Below the pieces are notes generated by a model. It did not search any database and was not told the origin of the DNA. It saw only the letters and a program-made list of their open reading frames with translations. DNA of 64,000 nt from the NCBI RefSeq assembly GCF_027622875.1, contig NZ_JAPZVP010000020.1, forward strand, positions 42,200 to 106,199, given 5' to 3'. Of the stretch, positions 44,559 through 53,728 are shown piece by piece (position 1 is the stretch's first letter; each line of letters opens with the position of its first letter). Source of the DNA: Glycomyces luteolus. Its GTDB lineage: Bacteria > Actinomycetota > Actinomycetes > Mycobacteriales > Micromonosporaceae. The translations under genes and the position numbers were made by a program.

Positions 44559-45530
44559 ATGCGAAGGCGAGGAATCACCGTCCTGTTGGGTGCGGTCCTG
44601 GTGGCGCTGCTGACCTGGCAGGCGCTGACGATGGACGTCGCCTACGTGGTCTTCAGCCCCGGCCCCACCGAGGACGTCCTCGGCGCTCAGAAGATCGAAG
44701 GGGTCGAGCACCAGATCATCAGCGCCGACACCGAATACCCCTCTGAAGGCGAGCTGCGCCTCACCACCGTGCGCGTCAAGCAGTCGGTGACCCTCGTCCA
44801 GGCCCTTCGCTACTGGACGTCCAATGAGTACGCGATCGTGCCGCGCGACCTCGTCTACCCGCCCGGCGAGTCCGAGGAGGAGATCGCCGAAGAGCAGGAG
44901 GCCGACTGGGCCGAGTCCCAGTCGAACGCCGAGCAGGCCGCCCTCGGCTACCTCGGCGAGCCCGCCGTGATCGAGGTCGTGGCCGACTCCGGCGGCCTCG
45001 TCTCCGGAGACGTCATCACCGCCGTCGCCGGGACCGCGGTCACCTCGCTCCAAGACCTCGCCGATTACGCCGACAGCGAAACCACGGTCACCGTCACCCG
45101 CGCCGGAGCCCCCGTCGAAGTCCCCGGAGTGGTCCTCGGCAACGCCGATCTCCAGTCCACCCATGATGACCCGTACGGCATCGAGATCGACACCGAAGCC
45201 CTCGACATCGGCGGCCCCTCGGCGGGCCTGATCTTCGCGCTCGGCATCGTCGACCGGGTCACCGAGGGCGATCTGACCGACGGCATGGTCGTCGCCGGCA
45301 CCGGTGAAATCGACCCCGAAGGGAACGTCGGCGGCATCGGCGGCATCCAGCAGAAGGTGACCGCATCGGTCGAACTGGGCGCCGAGGTCTTCCTCGCCCC
45401 GGCTTCGAACTGTTCGGACGCCGTCACCGTTCCCCATGACGACATGACTATTGTCAGAGTCGAGACGCTCGCAGACGCGGTCTCGGCGCTTGAGTCCCTA
45501 GCGGCGGGCGGGAAGGTCACGACCTGCTGA
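44559..45530 (+). CDS. Membrane-anchored PDZ / Lon-like serine protease (YlbL/Rv3194c type)
   Basis: 323 aa from ATG 44559. One N-terminal membrane helix (GITVLLGAVLVALLTWQAL) is followed by an extracytoplasmic domain. A PDZ section lies at about 130-190 (EVVADSGGLVSGDVITAVAG). The C-terminal Lon-type domain has the Ser in GGPSAGLIFALG and the Lys in GGIGGIQQKVTAS, a Ser-Lys dyad. A single Cys pair near the end (SNCSDAV, TTC) may form a disulfide. Confidence 0.92.
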   Translation: MRRRGITVLLGAVLVALLTWQALTMDVAYVVFSPGPTEDVLGAQKIEGVEHQIISADTEYPSEGELRLTTVRVKQSVTLVQALRYWTSNEYAIVPRDLVYPPGESEEEIAEEQEADWAESQSNAEQAALGYLGEPAVIEVVADSGGLVSGDVITAVAGTAVTSLQDLADYADSETTVTVTRAGAPVEVPGVVLGNADLQSTHDDPYGIEIDTEALDIGGPSAGLIFALGIVDRVTEGDLTDGMVVAGTGEIDPEGNVGGIGGIQQKVTASVELGAEVFLAPASNCSDAVTVPHDDMTIVRVETLADAVSALESLAAGGKVTTC

Positions 45531-45563
45531 CCCGGTGCCGCGAGACGTGAAGGAGTTGCTGCA

Positions 45564-48560
45564 GTGGCGAACCGGACGCCCACCCCCCCACGGATGAGCA
45601 GGCGAGGACGCTACGTCCTGATACTCCTGGTGGGCGCGATAGTCCTGCTGTCGGTGCTCGGCTGGCTCGTCGGCCTGCGCACCGACTACCTCTGGTACGA
45701 CTCCGTCGGCTACACCTCGGTGTTCGCGACCATGATGTGGACCCGCCTGGGGCTCTTCGGGGTCTTCACCCTGGCGATGGCCGCCTGGACCGGCCTCAAC
45801 CTCTACCTCGCCTACCGCTTCCGGCCCGACACGTGGCCCGCGACCAGTGAGCAGGAGGGCCTGGAGCGCTACCGCGAACTCATCTCGCCCAAGGCCGGAT
45901 GGTGGATCGGCGGCGTCGCGATCATCGTCGGCATCTTCGCCGGCATGTCCGCCCAGAGCCGCTGGGAGACCTGGCTGCTGTTCCGCCAAGGCGGCGAATT
46001 CGGCGAGTCGGACCCCGTCCTGCACATGGACGCCGGCTTCTACGTCTTCGAGCTCCCGTTCTGGCAGTTCCTCATCGGCTTCGGCTTCGCCGCCGTCGTC
46101 GTCGGCATCCTCGCCTCCCTCAGCGCCTACTACCTCTACGGCGCGCTGCGCTTCTCCGGCCAGGGCGACCGCATGACCAACGTCGCCCGCATCCACCTCT
46201 CGGTGCTCGTGGCGCTCTTCCTGGGGCTCAAAGCAGTCGCCTACTACTTCGACCGCTACGACTTCACCACCCAGGACAACCAGGTCACCGGCATCGTCGG
46301 CGGCGGCTACACCGAGATGACCGCCCTCATGAACGCCAAGAACGCGCTCATCTGGGTCTCCCTCATCGCGGCCGTCGTCATCCTCGTCTTCTCCTGGGGC
46401 TTCACCCGCTCCCTCGCGCTGCCCGCGGCCGCGCTCGGCCTCGTCGTGGTCACCGCGATCGCCGCCGGCGGCATCTACCCCGCCGTCGTCCGCAACTTCC
46501 AGGTCGAGCCCAACCGCCCCCAGCGCGAAGGACCCTACGCCCAGCACACCATCGACGGCACCCGCTACGCCTACGACATGGAGGACCTGGAGACCACCAC
46601 CTACCCGGTCGCCTCCCAACCCAACGCCGAGACCATGGCCGCCGACCAGTCCACGGTCCCGTTCGTGCGCCTCATCGACCCGTTCGTCGTCTCCGACGCC
46701 TTCACCCAGGCGCAGCAGCCGCGCAGTTTCTACGACTTCAACGAGAAGCTCGACATCGACCGCTACACCTACACCGACGAGAACGGCAAGGAGGTGACCC
46801 AGGACTTCGTCGTCGGCCTCCGCGAGCTCAACCCCGGCCAGCTCGCCGACGAGCAGCAGGACTGGACCGTCGCCCACACCGTCTACACCCACGGCTGGGG
46901 CTTCGTCTCCGCCTCGACCACCGAGAGCGACAGCGGCGCACCCTGCTTCACCTCCGGCGTCCTCTCCGACGACCCTGGCAACTGCCAGATCGGCAACGAC
47001 ATCATCGACGTCGAGAAGCCCCAGATCTACTACGGGCTCTTGAACAACGAGTACGCGATCGTCGGGGTCCCCGAGGACGAGACGCCCCGCGAGTACGACC
47101 GGCCGATCGACGTCGCCGTCAGCGACGAGGACTCCTCCGAGGAGGACGCCGAGGAGATCGGCACCGACCGCTACACCACCTTCGAAGGCGAAGGCGGCAT
47201 CGACATCGGCTCCGTCGGCCGCCGGCTCCTCTACGCCTGGGAGTTCCAGGAGCCCCGCTTCCTGCTCTCCGACCAGATCAACGACGAGTCGCAGCTGCTC
47301 TACAACCGGAACGTGCGCGACCGCGTCCAGCAGGTCGCCCCGTTCCTCACCGTCGAGGCCGACCCGTACCCGGCCGTCGTCGACGGCGAGATCGTCTGGA
47401 TCGTCGACGGCTACACCACCACCAACGACTTCCCCTACTCCGACCGGGTCAACCTCGCCGAGGCGACGAACGACACGTACTCCGGCCAGGGCGTAGCGAA
47501 CCAGCCCTCCGAGGAGATCAACTACATCCGCTCCTCGGTCAAGGCCGTGGTGAACGCCTACGACGGCTCCGTCAAGCTCTACGAGTTCGACGACGAGGAC
47601 CCGATCCTCAAGGCCTGGAACGAGATCTACGGCGGCGACCTCATCACGCCGAAGGAGGAGACCCCCGAGGCCCTCGAGGCGCACTTCCGCTACCCGCAGG
47701 ACCTGTTCAAGATCCAGCGCAGCCTGCTCCAGCGCTACCACGTCGACGAGGCGCGCACCTTCATCGAGGGCAGCGAGGCCTGGGCGGTCCCCGAGGACCC
47801 GTCGCAGCAGTCGCCGGTCATCCAGCCGGCCTACTACGTGTACGCGACGTACCCCGAGCAGACGCAGCCGTACTTCCAGCTCACCAGCACCTTCACGCCG
47901 AGAAACCGCGAGAACGCGCTGGCGAGCCTCATGTCGGGCTACTACGACGAGAACGGCGATCCGAAGCTGCAGATCTACGACGTGGTCGGCGGCGACGACC
48001 AGTCGGTGCGGCAGATACACCAGATCATCACGTCCACATCGGAGGTGGTGACGACGCTCCGCGACGCCACGCAGGCCGGGACCACCGTCGAATGGGGCAA
48101 CCTGCTCGCGCTGCCGGTCGGCGACGGCATCCTGTACCTCGAGCCGATGTACCTGCGCAGGCAGGCGGGCGGCCAGGGCGAGGACCTGCCGCGGCTCACG
48201 AACGTCGCGATCAGCTACGGCGGCTACGTCGGCTTCGCTCCGACCTTCGAAGAGGCCGTGGCGATGGTGGTCGACAAGTACGTGTCCGGCGCGCCGAGCG
48301 AGGCCGAGCAGAACGAGGGCGAGACGGACGGCGAGGAGCCGACCACGACGCCCTCGGAGACGCCGAGCGAGACGCCCACTACCGAGGCCCCGGCCGATCC
48401 GCCTGAAGTCGAGGCCGCGATCACGAAGGTCCTCGAAGCGCAGGCGGCCTACGAGGAGGCGCAGGCCTCCGGCTCGAACGAGCAGGAGGGCGCGGCCCTG
48501 GACGCACTGCTGGCGGCGCTCGACGAACTCGCGGCCGCGAGACAGGCGGCGGGCCAGTAA
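45564..48560 (+). CDS. UPF0182-family large membrane protein
   Basis: 998 aa. Seven or so helices in the first 330 residues (VLILLVGAIVLLSVLGWLVG first), including the family hallmark RTDYLWYDSVGYTSVF. A large exterior domain follows with YDMEDLETTTYP, the long Asp/Glu-rich DEDSSEEDAEE loop and FKIQRSLLQRYHVDEARTF. The C-terminus is low-complexity (GETDGEEPTTTPSETPSETP), then a coiled segment. Role unknown; conserved next to the PDZ/Lon gene. Confidence 0.94.
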   Translation: MANRTPTPPRMSRRGRYVLILLVGAIVLLSVLGWLVGLRTDYLWYDSVGYTSVFATMMWTRLGLFGVFTLAMAAWTGLNLYLAYRFRPDTWPATSEQEGLERYRELISPKAGWWIGGVAIIVGIFAGMSAQSRWETWLLFRQGGEFGESDPVLHMDAGFYVFELPFWQFLIGFGFAAVVVGILASLSAYYLYGALRFSGQGDRMTNVARIHLSVLVALFLGLKAVAYYFDRYDFTTQDNQVTGIVGGGYTEMTALMNAKNALIWVSLIAAVVILVFSWGFTRSLALPAAALGLVVVTAIAAGGIYPAVVRNFQVEPNRPQREGPYAQHTIDGTRYAYDMEDLETTTYPVASQPNAETMAADQSTVPFVRLIDPFVVSDAFTQAQQPRSFYDFNEKLDIDRYTYTDENGKEVTQDFVVGLRELNPGQLADEQQDWTVAHTVYTHGWGFVSASTTESDSGAPCFTSGVLSDDPGNCQIGNDIIDVEKPQIYYGLLNNEYAIVGVPEDETPREYDRPIDVAVSDEDSSEEDAEEIGTDRYTTFEGEGGIDIGSVGRRLLYAWEFQEPRFLLSDQINDESQLLYNRNVRDRVQQVAPFLTVEADPYPAVVDGEIVWIVDGYTTTNDFPYSDRVNLAEATNDTYSGQGVANQPSEEINYIRSSVKAVVNAYDGSVKLYEFDDEDPILKAWNEIYGGDLITPKEETPEALEAHFRYPQDLFKIQRSLLQRYHVDEARTFIEGSEAWAVPEDPSQQSPVIQPAYYVYATYPEQTQPYFQLTSTFTPRNRENALASLMSGYYDENGDPKLQIYDVVGGDDQSVRQIHQIITSTSEVVTTLRDATQAGTTVEWGNLLALPVGDGILYLEPMYLRRQAGGQGEDLPRLTNVAISYGGYVGFAPTFEEAVAMVVDKYVSGAPSEAEQNEGETDGEEPTTTPSETPSETPTTEAPADPPEVEAAITKVLEAQAAYEEAQASGSNEQEGAALDALLAALDELAAARQAAGQ

Positions 48561-48604
48561 GGGCCCTTTGCCCCGCAAGTGCTGTGCCCTTAAGCGCAGA
48601 GAAC

Positions 48605-48635
48605 AGCGCCCGGCGACCAATGGTCGCCGGGCGCT
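48605..48635. terminator. Bidirectional terminator
   Basis: AGCGCCCGGCGACCA and its exact inverse TGGTCGCCGGGCGCT flank one central base. It lies between the convergent UPF0182 gene and the 48662 gene. Confidence 0.8.
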
Positions 48636-48661
48636 CGCTCGTCCGCAGCGCTTTCGATCGT

Positions 48662-49501
48662 CTAACTCCTGAACGCGGCCGCGTACTCGACCGCCCACTG
48701 GCCGAACGTCAGTGCGGGGCGTCCCAGCAGGCGTTCGACGGTGCCGGTGCTCGGCCCGGCCTCGCGGGCGAAGTCGGCGAGCGATCCGAGCAGCCGGGCC
48801 GGGATCTCCTCGGGCAGGCCCTGGGCGAGCATCGCGGCCCGCACCTGCTCCGGCGCGAGCTCGACGTACGCGAGGTCGCGGCCGATCGCCTCGCCGATGA
48901 GCTGCGCCTTCCGTGTCTGGGTCAGCGATTCGGGCCCGGTGAGGACATAGGCGCGGCCTCCGTGCCCGCTCTCGGTGAGGGCCTTGACGGCCACCGCCGC
49001 GATGTCTCGCTCGTGGATCGTGGACGAGGCCGCCTTCGCGTACGCGCCGCGCACCGCCCCACTGGGGACCTGCGGCGCCCAGGCCAGTGCGTTCGTCGCG
49101 AAGTCGCTGCAACGCAGGTGCGTCCACTCCAACCCGGAGTCCTCGGCGGCGCGTTCGGCGGCCTTGAAGCCCTCGGCGAACCGCGGCTCGCCCGCCGGGT
49201 GTACGACCGTGGCCGAGGAGATCACGGCCACCCTCCGCACGCCCCGGGCCGCAGCTGTCCGCAGCAGGTTCGCGGCCTCGGGCCCGGCCGCTCGGGGGCT
49301 GAGCAGGACGCCCGCGACGCCCTCCCAGTGGGCGTCGAGCGCGCCCGGCTCGGACGGGTCGGCGCCGATGACGCGCACACCCTCCGGCAGCAGGGCGGAG
49401 CCGGGGCGGCGGGTGACGGCGGCGACGCCGTGCCCGGCTTCGCGAAGGAGCGTGATGGCGGAGCGGCCGACCGGACCGGTGGCGCCGATGACGATGATCA
49501 T
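48662..49501 (-). CDS. NAD(P)-binding NmrA-like protein
   Basis: 279 aa from ATG 49501 with AAGGGAA upstream. Rossmann start MIIVIGATGPVGRSAITLL (GxxGxxG), then VISSATVV and the NmrA-type order without the SDR YxxxK catalytic pair. Probably an atypical SDR acting as redox-sensing or isomerase/reductase protein. Longer 5' readings lack coding character. Confidence 0.88.
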   Translation of the reverse strand: MIIVIGATGPVGRSAITLLREAGHGVAAVTRRPGSALLPEGVRVIGADPSEPGALDAHWEGVAGVLLSPRAAGPEAANLLRTAAARGVRRVAVISSATVVHPAGEPRFAEGFKAAERAAEDSGLEWTHLRCSDFATNALAWAPQVPSGAVRGAYAKAASSTIHERDIAAVAVKALTESGHGGRAYVLTGPESLTQTRKAQLIGEAIGRDLAYVELAPEQVRAAMLAQGLPEEIPARLLGSLADFAREAGPSTGTVERLLGRPALTFGQWAVEYAAAFRS

Positions 49502-49751
49502 GGGGGAGTTCCCTTCGAGTCGAACGATGTCGACTCCTAGATCGTTCCGCTCCCCGATCCGTGACCGTCGGCTGCTGTGAACCCGATCGCATCCCGCGCC
49601 GCCGCATGGCGTGGCGGTCGCATGAGCCGTTTGCGTATGAGCCCGCAATCGGGCGCGGGCGTGAACGACCGCTGCGGGCGGATACTCGAACCCGCTGACC
49701 GTTCCCAGTCCGGCCGAACCGATCCGAAGGCGCTGTCGACGCCCTCGGGCG

Positions 49752-51539
49752 CTATTGCTCCTCGTCGGGTGACGGCGTCTCGCCCGTCTCCGGCTTGCAT
49801 CTTTCCGTGTCCGGCGCGCGCTTCACCGTCAACTGCACTGTGGAACCCGGCTCGACTTCGCTTCCGGCGCCGGGGGACTGGCGCACCACTCCGCAGCGGG
49901 CCTCGCCCTCGCCCTCGTAGTCCACGGACGGTGTCAGCCCCGATTCTTCAATCCGCGAACGGGCGTCGGCCTCCGACTGCGTGATCACGTTCGGCACCTC
50001 CGCCGTTTCGGGCGGCGGCGGGGACGAGCTCTCGGAAGCGCTCGGCGACCCGCTCGGCATCAGTGAGGGTCCTGCCGAAGCCGTGCCGTCCTCGGGCCGC
50101 GACGCCTCCGCGTCCGGAGCGGTCTCGCTCGGGTCGGCCGAAGGCTCCTCGCCCTCGTCGTCGCCGCCGCCGTGCCAGAACCCGCCGTCGCCGTCCTGCC
50201 CTTGGACTTCGGCGCCGTCAGCGCCGGTCTCGCCCGTCGTCGGCGTCGCGGGCAGCTCGTCCTCGTTCCACGGCAAGGTGATCGCGATCGCACTGATCGC
50301 GGCCACCGCCGCGAGCGTCCCGGCGAGCGAGAGCCACAGGCCGCCGCGCCGACGCGGCCGTCCGCGCGGCGCTTCAGGAACCGGCGCCTGACGCGTCGGG
50401 CTGGGCGGCACCAGGTGCGCCCCGGTGTGCGAACCGGTCAACGGCGGCAGCGTGTGCCCGTCCGTGAGCGGCGGCGAAGTCGCTGATGATCGCGGCTCGG
50501 GCGGCGACTGCGGAAGCGCGGGCGGAACCGGTTGCGGCTCCGACTGATGACCCGTGTCGCTCTCCGCGTCCGGCCGCTGGTGCGTGCCCGAAGGCGGCCC
50601 GGCGGTGCCGTTCGAACCCGTGCCGTCCGTACCCGCCTCGATCGATCGCGCCGGCTGCACCTGGGTCCGGACCGTGGCCGGAGCGCGGTTGGCGAGCAGC
50701 GCGGCGCGCGTCTCGCGGCAGGCCTCGGCGAGCTCGGCCGCGTCGGTCCATCGCGCCTCGGGGTCCTTCTGCAGCGCGCGGCGCACGATCTCGGCGACCT
50801 CGTACGGGACCGCGGTCGGCAGCGGCGGCGGCGCGTTGCGCAAGTGGGCCGAGAGCACCCCGAGCGGGGTGTCGGCCTTGAACGGCGGCGTTCCGGCCAG
50901 GCACTGGTGGGCGACCACTCCGAGCGAGTACAGATCCGAAGCGGCCGTGAGGTTCTCGCCCGCGGCCTGCTCGGGGGACATGTAGGTGACGGTGCCGAGC
51001 ACGACTCCGGTGGTCGTGAGGGTCAGGTTGTGGCTGACGCGGGCGATCCCGAAGTCCACCAGGACGACCGAGCCGTCGGCGCGCACGAGGATGTTGCCGG
51101 GCTTGATGTCCCGGTGCACGATCCCGGCGGTGTGGGCCACGTGCAGCGCCTCGGCGACCCCGCCGATGACGCGCAGCGCATCGGCCGGACTGAGCTTGCC
51201 CCACAGGCCGAGCAGCTGCGAGAGCGGCTTGCCGTCCACGTACTCCATGATCAGGTACGCGAGGTGCGCGTCTTCGTCCTCGATCTCGCCGTAGTCGTAG
51301 ACCTCGACGACCCCGGGGCCCTGCATGACGGCGATCGCGCGGGCCTCGCGGCGGAAGCGCTCGCGGAAGCCCCGGTCGTCGACGAGATCGGCGAGGAGGA
51401 CCTTGATGGCGACCGTGCGCCACAGGATCGTGTCGACGCCCTCCCAGACGTCGCCCATCCCACCCCCGCTGATACGGCGCTCAAGCCGGTACCGCCCGTC
51501 CAGGACAACGCCTGCCTTGAGGTTGCGAGTGCTCAGCAT
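49752..51539 (-). CDS. PASTA-domain Ser/Thr protein kinase (PknA/B-like)
   Basis: 595 aa. Kinase domain at about 10-270: GGGMGDVWEG (glycine loop), AIKVL (Lys), HRDIKPGN (catalytic), VDFGIAR (metal), MSPEQAAGE. A Pro/Ser-rich linker follows, then one membrane helix (LWLSLAGTLAAVAAISAIAI, about 400-420). An acidic linker leads to a single PASTA domain (VPNVITQSEADARSRIEESG ... GSEVEPGSTVQLTVK). Likely senses cell-wall fragments. Standalone gene, with no phosphatase or FtsW/PBP partners seen next to it. Confidence 0.94.
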   Translation of the reverse strand: MLSTRNLKAGVVLDGRYRLERRISGGGMGDVWEGVDTILWRTVAIKVLLADLVDDRGFRERFRREARAIAVMQGPGVVEVYDYGEIEDEDAHLAYLIMEYVDGKPLSQLLGLWGKLSPADALRVIGGVAEALHVAHTAGIVHRDIKPGNILVRADGSVVLVDFGIARVSHNLTLTTTGVVLGTVTYMSPEQAAGENLTAASDLYSLGVVAHQCLAGTPPFKADTPLGVLSAHLRNAPPPLPTAVPYEVAEIVRRALQKDPEARWTDAAELAEACRETRAALLANRAPATVRTQVQPARSIEAGTDGTGSNGTAGPPSGTHQRPDAESDTGHQSEPQPVPPALPQSPPEPRSSATSPPLTDGHTLPPLTGSHTGAHLVPPSPTRQAPVPEAPRGRPRRRGGLWLSLAGTLAAVAAISAIAITLPWNEDELPATPTTGETGADGAEVQGQDGDGGFWHGGGDDEGEEPSADPSETAPDAEASRPEDGTASAGPSLMPSGSPSASESSSPPPPETAEVPNVITQSEADARSRIEESGLTPSVDYEGEGEARCGVVRQSPGAGSEVEPGSTVQLTVKRAPDTERCKPETGETPSPDEEQ

Positions 51540-51558
51540 CCGGCGGCTTTTCCCTTCT

Positions 51559-51642
51559 CGGCGAAGCTCGCAAGCCGCGAATTCGCAGCCTTGGCGAAGC
51601 TCGCGAGCTGTGGAATCGCAGCTGGCGACACTTGCGAGCCAT
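51559..51642. repeat. Three spaced copies of a ~20-bp repeat upstream of the kinase gene
   Basis: CGGCGAAGCTCGCAAGCCGC (51559), TGGCGAAGCTCGCGAGCTGT (51592) and TGGCGACACTTGCGAGCCAT (51623), spaced 31-33 nt. A close fourth copy (CGGCGAAGCTTGCGAGTCAT) is at 35456-35475 and a weaker one at 31897-31916. The rest of 51643-51770 holds no gene. Confidence 0.55.
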
Positions 51643-51770
51643 CAGTTCGTCCTGTATCGGACCAGTTCTCACGGTCTAACGAACGGCGGCGGCTGAAGCT
51701 ACGCGTTGGCTCGGGCGAACTTCGGCCCGATCGAAGGATTTTCGCCGCCGCGTCGAGGCGGCGCCCGGTG

Positions 51771-52229
51771 CTAGGACTTCGCGACGGCGACGACGGCGCG
51801 GACCGGAGTCGCGCGGCCCGGGTCGGGGAGCGCACGGGCCGGGGCGGGGCCGCCGACGGCCTGGCCGAGCTGGCCGTCCCAGCACGCCCACGAGTGGCAG
51901 GGCCAGGATTGTCCGCAGTGCCCGCATACAGGGTGCTTGGCGCTGCGCTGGTCGAGGGCGGGTGTGTGGCGTTTCCACCACCGCGCCTGCACGCGCCAGA
52001 GGCTCGGCACCAGCACGCCGCTGGGCGGCTCATCCGGCGGGGGATTGTCGAGTGTGTACGGGCTTCGCAACGCGGGCTGCCTTTCCGGTCTTTCGATGGG
52101 TTGGAATCGCTTGCGGCCCTTGGTATTCGGGCGTGACGTTCCGGTGTGACCTGGTCGACGCCGAGTCGCGGTGCCGAATCGGTACAGTCGGGGGGAGGCG
52201 GATAGCCCCTCCGTACAGTAGAATTGCAC
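51771..52229 (-). CDS. Small Cys-rich protein divergent from the XRE regulator
   Basis: Up to 152 aa; the start is uncertain, and an inner GTG in the GVLVPSLWRVQARWW segment would give about half that. The credible core is RVQARWWKRHTPALDQR followed by CGHCGQSWPCHSWACW, a CxxC...C...C cluster that could bind zinc. Short proteins with this C-x2-C-x-x-x-W-P-C pattern occur near XRE/DUF397 loci in actinomycetes, as I recall. The upstream Arg/Pro-rich part may not be translated. Function unknown. Confidence 0.45.
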   Translation of the reverse strand: MQFYCTEGLSASPRLYRFGTATRRRPGHTGTSRPNTKGRKRFQPIERPERQPALRSPYTLDNPPPDEPPSGVLVPSLWRVQARWWKRHTPALDQRSAKHPVCGHCGQSWPCHSWACWDGQLGQAVGGPAPARALPDPGRATPVRAVVAVAKS

Positions 52230-52494
52230 ATGCAGAATTTGGATGCAAGAGGTATAACCGGATCGGGTGGCGATTCCTCCCGCCCCGCGGCCGCGCAGGT
52301 GAGACCCGGACGATCGGTCTCGGCCACGCCGGCGGGCCGCACTTGAGAACAGCTGACGTTACCGGGTGAGCGGCCCAGAAGTCCTCCCCACTCCCGGTGC
52401 GTCCTCACCGAATCCGGAGAGATCAGGGTGTCAAATGGGTACATCGAACGACAACGCTGAGAGCGATCTGCCGAAGAAGTTGGGAGGCAAGGCG

Positions 52495-53373
52495 ATGCCT
52501 TCGACCGGCAGCCCCACCGTCCGCCGCCGCCGCGCCGGGAAGATCCTCCGGGACCTGCGGGAGAAGTCCGGTAAGGACGCCAATGACGCCGCCGCGGCCC
52601 TCGAGGTCACCAGCTCCACGATCTACCGGATGGAGCTCGGGCGGGTCGGGATCAAGCCTCGGGACGTCCAGGCCCTGGTCGAGGTCTACGGGGTAGAGGA
52701 CTCCGACCTCGTCGACGAGCTCGTGCGCCTGGCCCGCGACGGCCGCAAGCGCGGCTGGTGGGCCCGCTACTCCGACACCATCTCCCCGCCGTACGCCACC
52801 TACATCGGGCTGGAGCAGGACGCCTCCAGCCTGAACGTGTACGACGGCCTGATCATCAACGGGCTCTTGCAGACCCGCGAGTACGCCAAGGCCACCTTCG
52901 GAATGGTCCCGGAGCAGTCGCAGCGGTTCATGAACGAGCGGATCGACCTGCGCATGGAGCGCCAGCAGCGCCTGCGCGGCGACCTGAAGATCTGGAACGT
53001 CATCGACGAGGCCGCCGTCCGCCGCGTCCTCGGCGGGCCGGAGGTCATGATCGCCCAGCTGCAGAACCTGCTCGACCTCGGCTCGCTCCCGAACGTGCAC
53101 CTCCAGGTGCTGCCTTTCGAGGGCGGCGCCTACCCGGGGATGCTCTCGTCGTTCACCATCCTCGGCTTCGGGCCGCTCGAGGGCGAGGTCGACCCCGGTT
53201 ACCGCCACCCCGACGTGGTCTACATCGAGGGCCACAACGGCGACGTCTACGAAGAGGGCGCCGACGTGCAGCCCTTCCACGAGATCTTCGGGTACCTCCG
53301 CTCGGCCGCGCTCGACCCGGGCCGGAGCCTGGAGTTCATCGAGCAGCAGGCCCAGTACCTCAAGACCCTCTAG
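52495..53373 (+). CDS. XRE-family regulator with DUF5753 domain
   Basis: 292 aa from ATG 52495, with GGGAGG 7 nt upstream; two in-frame starts further 5' (52366, 52435) are less typical. Helix-turn-helix at about 12-66 (AGKILRDLREKSGKDANDAA ... SSTIYRMELGRVGIKPRDV). The DUF5753 domain follows (YIGLEQDASSLNVYDGLIIN, GLLQTREYA, LQVLPFEGGAYPGMLSSFTI). It resembles BldB/DUF397-paired regulators of differentiation in streptomycetes. The cognate DUF397 gene lies convergent downstream instead of in tandem. Confidence 0.9.
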   Translation: MPSTGSPTVRRRRAGKILRDLREKSGKDANDAAAALEVTSSTIYRMELGRVGIKPRDVQALVEVYGVEDSDLVDELVRLARDGRKRGWWARYSDTISPPYATYIGLEQDASSLNVYDGLIINGLLQTREYAKATFGMVPEQSQRFMNERIDLRMERQQRLRGDLKIWNVIDEAAVRRVLGGPEVMIAQLQNLLDLGSLPNVHLQVLPFEGGAYPGMLSSFTILGFGPLEGEVDPGYRHPDVVYIEGHNGDVYEEGADVQPFHEIFGYLRSAALDPGRSLEFIEQQAQYLKTL

Positions 53374-53384
53374 CGGGCAGACGC

Positions 53385-53421
53385 AAGGGGGCGGACGCGG
53401 CACCGCCGCATCCGCCCCCTT
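53385..53421. terminator. Bidirectional terminator between XRE and DUF397 genes
   Basis: AAGGGGGCGGA (53385-53395) and TCCGCCCCCTT (53411-53421) are exact inverses, with additional partial pairing inside. Confidence 0.75.
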
Positions 53422-53432
53422 ACCCGTCCTTC

Positions 53433-53606
53433 TTACCTGCCAGATGTCCGCAGCAGCGAACGCCAGTCGGCTCGGCTGGCGCGCAGGATCGGGCTCACCG
53501 TCAGCTTGGTGTCCCTGATCTCCACGGCCGCTTCCGCGAGCCTGGCCTCGACACAGGCCCCGTTGGGACCTGACCTGCTGCTCTTCCTCCATGTGTGGGT
53601 CAACAT
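53433..53606 (-). CDS. DUF397-domain small protein
   Basis: 57 aa from ATG 53606, with AAGGAGGAGATCC upstream. It reads THTWRKSSRSGPNGACVEAR then VEIRDTKLTVSPIL and DWRSLL, the full DUF397 pattern. Such proteins pair with XRE-DUF5753 regulators in an antitoxin-like arrangement. Confidence 0.93.
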   Translation of the reverse strand: MLTHTWRKSSRSGPNGACVEARLAEAAVEIRDTKLTVSPILRASRADWRSLLRTSGR

Positions 53607-53728
53607 GGATCTCCTCCTTCCAAGGAGCATTCGAGTCCCCAGGACGGTGTCGAGCTTAACCATTGCGTTACAAGGCGAACGTCGACTATCCGTCAGTATC
53701 AGGTTCCGGACAGAACGATTGCCGCGCT

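Noticed and set aside
45498..49607. Minus-strand open frame of 1369 codons opposite UPF0182
   Set aside because: It mirrors the UPF0182 and PDZ/Lon genes. The product is low-complexity Arg/Gly/Val/Asp typical of antisense frames in GC-rich DNA.
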